From: Portulaca oleracea
Lineage: Eukaryota > Streptophyta > Magnoliopsida > Caryophyllales > Portulacaceae
Reading direction: 5' to 3'
Assembly: GCA_029582165.1 (NCBI GenBank)
Contig: CM055876.1
Location: forward strand, 15,747,001 to 15,811,000
Length of the DNA stretch: 64,000 nt
The position numbers and the translations under genes were made by a program. Below the pieces are notes generated by a model. That model made no database searches, was not told the origin of the DNA, and was given only the letters and a program-made list of their open reading frames with translations. Of the stretch, positions 57,395 through 64,000 are shown piece by piece. Within the stretch, counting starts at the first letter, position 1. Each line of letters opens with the position of its first letter.

Positions 57395-59267
57395 GTTTCA
57401 TGAGTTTATATTAAAGTTTCATAAAGTTTCATGTTATTATTATTATTAGTTCCATGAGTTATTTTAAAGTTTCATATTTTTTTATTATAAAGTTCATGTT
57501 ATTAGTGTCATGATGTTATATTTTCAAGGTTCATGTTAATATTTTAGAGTCCGTGTAATTATTTTAAAGTTTATGTTATTGGTATTATTAAAGTTTCATA
57601 TATACTTAGTATTAAAGTTCATATTTTATTATTTAAGTTTCATATTTTATTACTAAAGTCTCATATGTCTTAGTATTGAAGTTCCATAGATTTTAGTATC
57701 AAGGTTTCACATTTTAGTTTAAAGTGCATGTCAAGATTTCAAAGTTTTATATTTAGTTTTCTAAAAGTCCCATGTTCTTATTTTAAAGTTTTCATATTAT
57801 TATGTTATAATATGAATATTACGTTCAAAACCCTACATTAATAATATTATTAAAGTATTAGTATCGAGTTATGGTTTTCAATATTGTTTCGATTTTATTA
57901 TTTTACTTTTAGAAAAGGTATGTTGCGATAGTTATGTTCGTTACATGTATTACTAACTAATGAGAGAGTGATAAGGTTGGGGGTAGTGTACCATTCGTGC
58001 GTAATTAACTACCGTAGAGATCGAGTATTAATTTTAGAAGTTTATATTCGAATTCTAGGTCCGAGCGAGACGACGCGATAATTAGCTCCCGTGTGTAAGT
58101 ATCGCAGTAAAGAGAAGCTGTTAAGGTAATGTCTATGCTCTAATCCCCTTTGGGCCCTTTGGGATGCTCGTTTATCTGTTTTGTGAATTTTAATATGTTT
58201 TATGAAGCATGCATCTCGCACGGGGATTTTCTATAAATTTGGACTGTCTGATTTGGATGTCTGTGTTTTATTTTCCGAGTTGAGTAAAACGTGGCAGTCT
58301 TTTTAAACTCTAAGTTTTATTCTGTCGATTTTGGAAACTGGGTTGGTTTTCGTTTGAAGTCTGACGTCTGATAATTCATAAGATACTAATAATCAAAGTG
58401 AAACCATAAGCGGGTTGCGGGTAACAACCCTTAGACCAGGATCTGTTCCTGCAGGGGAGTTATCAAGAGATCGGGGAGTCCCGATATTATTTCTGAGATT
58501 GTGCACACATCTGATTTTGTTTCTGGGACTGGCCATCCATTCTGATTTCTGAGGATCTGAGATCCTGTTCTGATTCTGAGTTCTGATATTCTGGGGATAG
58601 GCAAATCCCGCCCGCATAATAAAATTCTGATCTGTTTTCTAAGGAAAGGATTACTCTGTTTCTGACTTCTGATTTCTGAGTTCTGATTTCTGAGTTTGAA
58701 CAGTTAGTTGAGTTTTCTGTAACGTTGTGTCTTTTCTGAGTTGAAATCTTGTATTGTTGTTCTTAAGTTATGTTATTTCTGAACTCTAGTTATTTTGGGT
58801 TGGGATTCAAATGAGTTGTGAAAAGGTTTGACTTGTTCCCCTCCCCTAAATGAATTGAAATGATCTTTAAACTGTTTTGACAGTTAGGGGTAGACATTAT
58901 TGAGGTTTCCCCCTCATGTTGTGAATGTTTTGTTTTCAGGTGAAGATCAGTTATGTGATGGGAACGGGCTCTAGAAGTGAGGACGTGGGAATTAGATCGT
59001 TTGGGAATAAAGTTTAGTTTATGTTCAGACTTGAAGTTTAGTAATTGTTGAGTTTATGCTGTTCTAGAATTTGAAGTTTCTTTCGTTTGTTTAAGTTGAA
59101 GTTCGTAGTTTGTTTGTTAGTCTCTGTTCTCGCCTTGTATCTCCTTGGAGGTACGACAGTAACGCCCAAGTTATTAAAAAGGAAAAAAAATGAGACTTCC
59201 GCTGTTAATGTTAGTCAACGTTTGACTTTGACTGTTAAGTTTATAATTAAATTTCCGGGGCGTTACA
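55911..59267 (+). mobile_element. Solo LTR, Ty3/gypsy type, 3.36 kb
   Basis: TGTAAAACCTCG to GGGGCGTTACA, flanked by a perfect ATAGC duplication (55906-55910, 59268-59272) and with no internal region, so recombination between two LTRs removed the rest. About 70 bp in it carries TTTCGAGGACGAAACTT, a G-run and a second TGATGTAAAACCC. A (CT)n tract (56465-56525) and a GC-rich block (56540-57050) follow, then (ATT)n repeats. Proline-rich frames in the GC-rich block are compositional. Related to 1-3023. Confidence 0.85.
57335..57393 (+). repeat. (ATT)n microsatellite in the solo LTR
   Basis: About 18 ATT units, with shorter blocks near 57266 and 57435. Confidence 0.95.
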
Positions 59268-59823
59268 ATAGCATTGATTATTAGGTTCACGGAAATATTA
59301 TCCTGTTGATATGTACATAATTATGGATTATTATGAGTCCTCATGTGATGTTATTATTTCATGAATATTCATATGATTTGATATGTATGCGCCTTATTGT
59401 AAATGTTATGCATACAAAATGCGAGTAATGTGTTCTCATCTGTCTAAGACTATTTGATATAAATGGTTTATTGAAATAGGTTGATCGTATTGAATGATTA
59501 AGTATTTTCCAATATCATGAACATGACTGCTTGTTTCGTAATGTCTAAATCACAAAGTGCATTGTTATTGATTGACCAAATATGCATGAACTTTGTTTCC
59601 TAAGCATAATACAAATTATAGTGTGTATTGGATATTTGATTGTGATACTATATGGGCACATAGATGGAATATATCTTTGTCAGAATTTAATGATATTCAT
59701 GTGATTATTCATTATGCTCATAGACATGTTTTAAAAGTAATCAATGATATTGATATCCATGTTTAATGCATATTCACTATGGAGTATTTAACTTTCAAGA
59801 GTCATGTATGTGTTTCTGAAGTG

Positions 59824-59825
<2 letters not shown>

Positions 59826-59862
<37 letters not shown>
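59826..59862 (+). repeat. Poly-T tract
   Basis: About 37 consecutive T; no other retroposon sequence or target duplication seen beside it. Confidence 0.9.
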
Positions 59863-59865
<3 letters not shown>

Positions 59866-59969
59866 AATAAGTGGTTATAGCACTTCCACTATATGCTTTA
59901 TGTGCATTGATGTTATATTTATCTTAAAGTGAATTTCATGGATACTTGATTGGAACATGAATAAATGAG

Positions 59970-60260
59970 GTGATAGATAGGTGTCCTGCAGACACTAGAA
60001 CAATAGACATTTTTTGTGATAATAAATTACGTACTTCTTGTCCATTGATGAGGGAAGAAAATATTAGCATTATATATATGACAGTCTACTTTAATTTGAT
60101 TAAAGGCTCCAGAAGAGCGCATATAATATTACTTGGTGTAACTAACTTTCATATTGTGCAAGTACTTCTTTCCACCAAGTTGAGCTCAAAGGAACTTATT
60201 AATTAAGTTTCAAAGATATTCGTGAGAATGAATACTATGTTGAGATAACTAGTATTCATA
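59970..60260 (+). pseudogene. Copia protease relic
   Basis: Open frame 59970-60206. CPADTRTIDIFCDNK is the altered form of the copia CL.DSATTHTI..DKK active-site block (Asp retained, Ser-Ala lost). It is followed by ISIIYM...NLIKGSRRAHIILLGVTNFHI, matching V.TISGS.NLIEGSGRA.ILLPGGTK..I. Confidence 0.7.
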
Positions 60261-61240
60261 TATTATGAAAATTGCTTTGAACAACATGTGTATTGAAAAT
60301 GATATCACCCTTATTTTATGGGTTATTCTAAACAATTAATCCAATTTGAAGTATATACTCCAGTAAACCAGAAGTTTACTTTTGATGAAGACTTTATCAT
60401 AGTAGGAGCATGTTGGATCAATCCTCTTAAGAAGAACCCATATGGATATATTTTAAAGGGCCAGAAGATCCTTAATCAAATGAGTTATAATTAGCTCTCT
60501 CTATCAAAAAAAAAAAAGTAATTATAGCACCATCATTAGCAAAGATAGGGATCTAATCCCTTATATTCATGGATTGTGTACAAGTGATATTTGTGTTGGT
60601 CCTGTAGACCCATATGTAAATTATTTGAATATAGTATGACTTTACTAGATGCATCAGTGAGAGAGTCACTTGTATGTTTACTATCAACTTGCAACCTGGC
60701 GTTTGTAAGATTGTTTGCTCAATTGATTTACGAGCACATTTCAAATTATCAATCAAGAAGATTCATCTTGATAGTGATGGTGAAGACTTTTGATAGTTTT
60801 TATATGCCAATAGATATAAATATTAAGCATCCTATGTAAAATGTTTATATGTAAAATGATCCTGTAGAATCATTAATATATGAGATATTGAGTATATAAT
60901 AAATGGCAAACCTATTACTTTTGAGAGCAGAGCTTACTACAACTGTTCAGGGACATGTCATGTTACATGCACCAACATTGATCCAAATAAGGCCAAGAAG
61001 TTATCATGAATGTTTATTTCTCCCCTACAATGGTTTCTGGCCATGAGCCAAAATCTCCCACCTATGAATTTGAGCATGTGCGATGTAAGCTCCATAATAA
61101 CGCACTAAGATGGGACCCCGAAGGAATCGGGAATATATGTTGGGTATGAATATCCATCCATACTTAAATACAATATAACAATTCATTGGAGATATACTTA
61201 TGGAACACTTTGTCGATTATGTTGACACTATTTTCCCAAC
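60261..61240 (+). pseudogene. Copia integrase relic
   Basis: STCNLAFVRLFAQLI then, in another frame, LRAHFKLSIKKIHLDSDGEDF (about 60690-60780) match STRN.AFARLLAQI..LRA.FPDY.IK.IRLDN.GEF. Further on, remnants of GH..LHA..LI..RP..YHE.SPL...SG..P near 60950-61080 and ESGIYVGYEYPSILKY near 61125-61170. Frames change repeatedly. Confidence 0.75.
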
Positions 61241-62900
61241 ATTAGGGGGAGAAATCAAGTTGTTGGACAAGGAAATAAGTTGGAACAAATTATTATGATC
61301 CTCATACAATGTAATGTGAACTGGAAGTTCAAAATATTATTTGTCTATGCGAATCTACTGCTAGATATCTGTATATTGACCCACAAAGAGTTATTAAATC
61401 CTATGTCCCAACTATTAATGCTCCTGTAAGAATTGATGTCCCAGTAGGACAAATTGAATTGTTAATGAGTCTCGACCACATATGAAGCGTGGTAGATCAG
61501 TCGGTTCCAAAGACAATAGTCCTCAAAAAAAAGAAAAAGGAGCGAATAATTAACGATAACCGAAATGAGGAAATTTTGACTCTAGAAGAGTTATCAATCA
61601 TGACAACTGTGGAAGTTACACCACAAGCTCAGACACCTGAAATTCGCGAAAATGATGAGATCTCAATTAATTATGTCATGAATTGGATAAGGTGGAACCG
61701 AAATGAAGTCGACGTCGATATCATATTTGATTATAAAATATAGCACTCATTACTGTGAGTAATCATGAGGATCATGAATTTAGGTCTGTTAATGAATACA
61801 GACAAAGATGAGATTGGCCAAGTGGAAAGATGCATTTAAGAATTAGATTCGCTTGTAAAATCAGAAATATCAGGATCTGTTGTCTATACACCAAACTGGT
61901 GTAAATTAAAAATTGTGGGATATTGTTAAGTCTTTGTGTGAAAAAAGAATGAGAAAGAGAGATTATGAGATATAAGGCACAAGAAGCGACTTGTTGCATA
62001 AGTGCTTTCGCAAAGACTTGGTATCAACTATGAAGGAATATACTCCTATGTAGTCTATGTCACTACATCACGATACCTTAAATTTGGCAGTACATGAAAA
62101 GCTAAGTATGCATCTTATAAATATCGCTATAGCTTATGAAAATTTTGATTATGATGTTTATATAAAACTCCTGAAGAGTTCAAAGTGCCGGAAGCACATA
62201 TTAAAATTCTCGAGAATATTGGTTATTTAGTTGATAGACATTTATGTGATTAAAGCAATATGGACGCATATTGCATAATCAAAGGAAATGATTAAATGAT
62301 CCGGATCCTAATTGTTTGTAAATGTTATTGATGGTTTGGACTCCCGAAAAGCCTCAAAAGTTGCGGATTGCTTTACAAAAGCATATGGAATGAATGATTT
62401 TGATAAAATATGTTATTGTCTTGGTTTACAAGTTGCACACTTTGAATGAACTTTCATATGTAAATTAATTTATGTAGCAAAGTGCTAAGATAATGTTGCA
62501 TGAACAATGCACTCCCTTTTAAATACCCCGGCAGTGGTACGGTCATTTGATATGAAAACAACCTCCCCTTTCGATTCCGAAAAGATGATGAAAAATTTAA
62601 CGGTCCTGAAGTACCGTATTTAAGTCTCGAAGTATTGTATTTGGGTCTTGAAGTACTAATTTAAATGATATTGAAGCACTGACGTATCTTGCTAATCATA
62701 CATGATCTAACCTATTTCGATGCCTCAAAGGTACTAGCGATGTAGATATTTATTATCCTCATCATTTCAAAGTTGGTTTGATTAGCTATGGATATTTACC
62801 TAAATCATATGACACTTGATCACATACTAATTATGTGCACGCTAAGCAAATTCGTTTCAGTGAGAATTAAGTTGATTCATGTATCAAGTCAGTCATGAAG
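61241..62900 (+). pseudogene. Copia RT and RNase H relics
   Basis: Linker frame 61489-61743 (GRSVGSKDNSPQKKKKE ... EISINYVMNW) matches the KRGRPIGSKD.NPRK and EISINYV blocks before RT. Then follow pieces such as WPKWKDAF near 61815 and MHLINIAIAYENFDYDVYIK near 62110-62165 (MHLMDV.TAYLYG.LD.DIYMK). Last comes RNase H (FRCLKGTSDVDIYYPHHF, about 62715-62770). No catalytic YVDD was located. Confidence 0.65.
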
Positions 62901-63148
62901 TTTAATTACATCAACTCAGAGATCTTAATTGATGTTCTCATCAGGGGGAGTTAATGCATGCGCATTATACTCTTATTCCCTTATTTGAGGTTTTGTCCCG
63001 CTGGGTTTTCCTTAGAAAGGTTTTTAATGAGGCAACATATGTGGGCGCATTAAAGAATTATGTACTCTTTTTCCTTAGCTAGGCTTTGTCCCATTGGGTT
63101 TTCCTAGTAAGGTTTTAACGAGGCATATTCTTTAGAACAATGGACATT

Positions 63149-63158
63149 CAAGGGGGAG
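63149..63158 (+). promoter_or_regulatory. Polypurine tract of the decayed copia
   Basis: CAAGGGGGAG before the 3' LTR. Confidence 0.85.
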
Positions 63159-63372
63159 TGTTATAAAATAATATATTTGTTTATGAATCTCCATTAATAT
63201 CTCTTAGGTGGTTAGGGTTTAGGAGGATTTTTTCATGTGATCTCACTATGTAATTAGTATAAATACCCCTTGTGGGTTATGAATAAAAGATCGCTCATTC
63301 TCTTCCCTCAATCTTTCTGTGTCTCTATTGTTATTATTCTCTCTGTATCGTGTTCATCTATTATTGTTTCAT

Positions 63373-63376
<4 letters not shown>
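63159..63376 (+). repeat. 3' LTR of the decayed copia
   Basis: 218 bp, near-identical to 53717-53934. Confidence 0.9.

Positions 63377-63436
<60 letters not shown>
63377..63436. repeat. (TA)n microsatellite, right half
   Basis: About 30 units immediately after the 3' LTR; same tract as 53670-53716. Confidence 0.9.
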
Positions 63437-63438
<2 letters not shown>

Positions 63439-64000
63439 GTTTTTCGTAAAGGGAGCAACATTAATTTGGAAAAGGAGGAGGGATGAGGAAAGCGATTCTT
63501 TGTGAAGAGGGAGAGGGATCTAGTAGAAGTTCCTTGATGAAGGTACTTGAAGTTTGGGGATTCCAGCAAGTTGCGAAAGCCATGAGGTGATTTGCATAAG
63601 GGAAGCTTGCTGCTTGTTGTTGTCAAAGGTTGAAGAACACTCTGAATTAATGGTGAACAAGGTAACCCTTTATCCCAATTTTTCATCATTGGAAACTCAT
63701 GTTGGTTGGTGCTATATTTAAAACTGTTGTAGGTTATGTCTTAGAATTAGATATGTACTTCAAGAAAATGGAGAGAGAGAAAGCAGAGAGAGGGGGTGGA
63801 GAGAAGGAAAATGTATGCTTAAGTGATTATCAAAATTCCACCATTTTTGTGGGTAACATGCCAAAAAAACCTTGATAAACATGGTTTAAGGGACATTTTC
63901 AGAGATTTGGTACAATAGGATAAAGGCAACTTTTATACCTTGGCGAAGAGAAGCAAGAAGGAGTTTTGGCTTTGTTCATTTCTGGAAAAAGGAAGATGCA
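63437..64000. other. Unassigned flank, possible exon relic
   Basis: A minus-strand frame (63689 to about 63437) has a Ser/Leu/Lys-rich composition reminiscent of an organelle transit peptide (TTSSKLPLCKSPHGFRNLL), but no domain, splice support or start is convincing. The rest is GA-rich. Confidence 0.25.

Larger units (their letters stand above)
53717..63376 (+). mobile_element. Decayed Ty1/copia element with a hairpin array
   Basis: LTRs of 218 bp each (53717-53934, 63159-63376) differ by only a few bases. PBS and purine tract are present. The order of the remnants (zinc knuckle, protease, integrase, RT, RNase H) is that of copia. Net of the nested solo LTR it is about 6.3 kb. The reading frame is broken throughout. 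The target duplication (ATATA) cannot be distinguished from the surrounding TA repeat. Confidence 0.85.

Noticed and set aside
63369..63689. Host gene with transit peptide
   Set aside because: Half of the frame is the TA repeat and the remainder lacks a domain or splice support.

Overview
This window is nuclear DNA of a flowering plant, probably a eudicot. It is AT-rich and holds plant-type LTR retrotransposons with tRNA-iMet primer sites, Stowaway MITEs, Mutator-like and CACTA transposons, and fragments with plant-style introns. I found no intact host gene, no rRNA or tRNA gene and no CRISPR. Every recognisable coding region is a broken transposon gene or a captured gene fragment. I could not identify the species.

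Layout. 1-3023: part of a long Ty3/gypsy-type LTR on the minus strand. 3024-5975: AT-rich DNA with an inverted-repeat element and a 272-bp MITE. 5976-23777: a Stowaway MITE of about 265 bp split into three pieces by (a) a Mutator-like foldback element (6112-10319) that itself holds a second one (6291-9296), and (b) a gag-only LTR retrotransposon (10372-23685) whose gag is split by a collapsed gypsy element (11450-16768). 23778-30640: a CACTA remnant, then a copia 5' LTR interrupted by a 4.7-kb CACTA transposon (25074-29798) carrying PIF/Harbinger-type genes (transposase and SANT protein) and a LINE-type zinc-binding fragment. 30640-33500: spacer, then a Pack-MULE-like end carrying a broken first exon of a POLTERGEIST-like protein phosphatase 2C. 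33490-48590: one LINE on the minus strand, cut by a small coding-less LTR element (33632-35913) and by a SIRE-like copia (36152-48358) with a 3.5-kb internal tandem duplication. 48590-53716: MITEs and palindromic elements. 53717-63376: a decayed copia with a hairpin array near its 5' end and a 3.36-kb gypsy solo LTR (55911-59267) inside. 63377-64000: TA repeat and unassigned sequence.

The insertions can be ordered because most ends have clear target-site duplications (CTTTG, GTGGG, ATC, TCCTC, ATAGC, and an 11-bp GCACGCGCCTG). The most unusual signal is the array in the last copia: about 19 copies of a short dyad, GTGAAC-cagaa-GTTCAC, several with paired changes in both arms that keep the stem. 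Two other arrays of short dyads lie in the non-coding part of the gag-only element.
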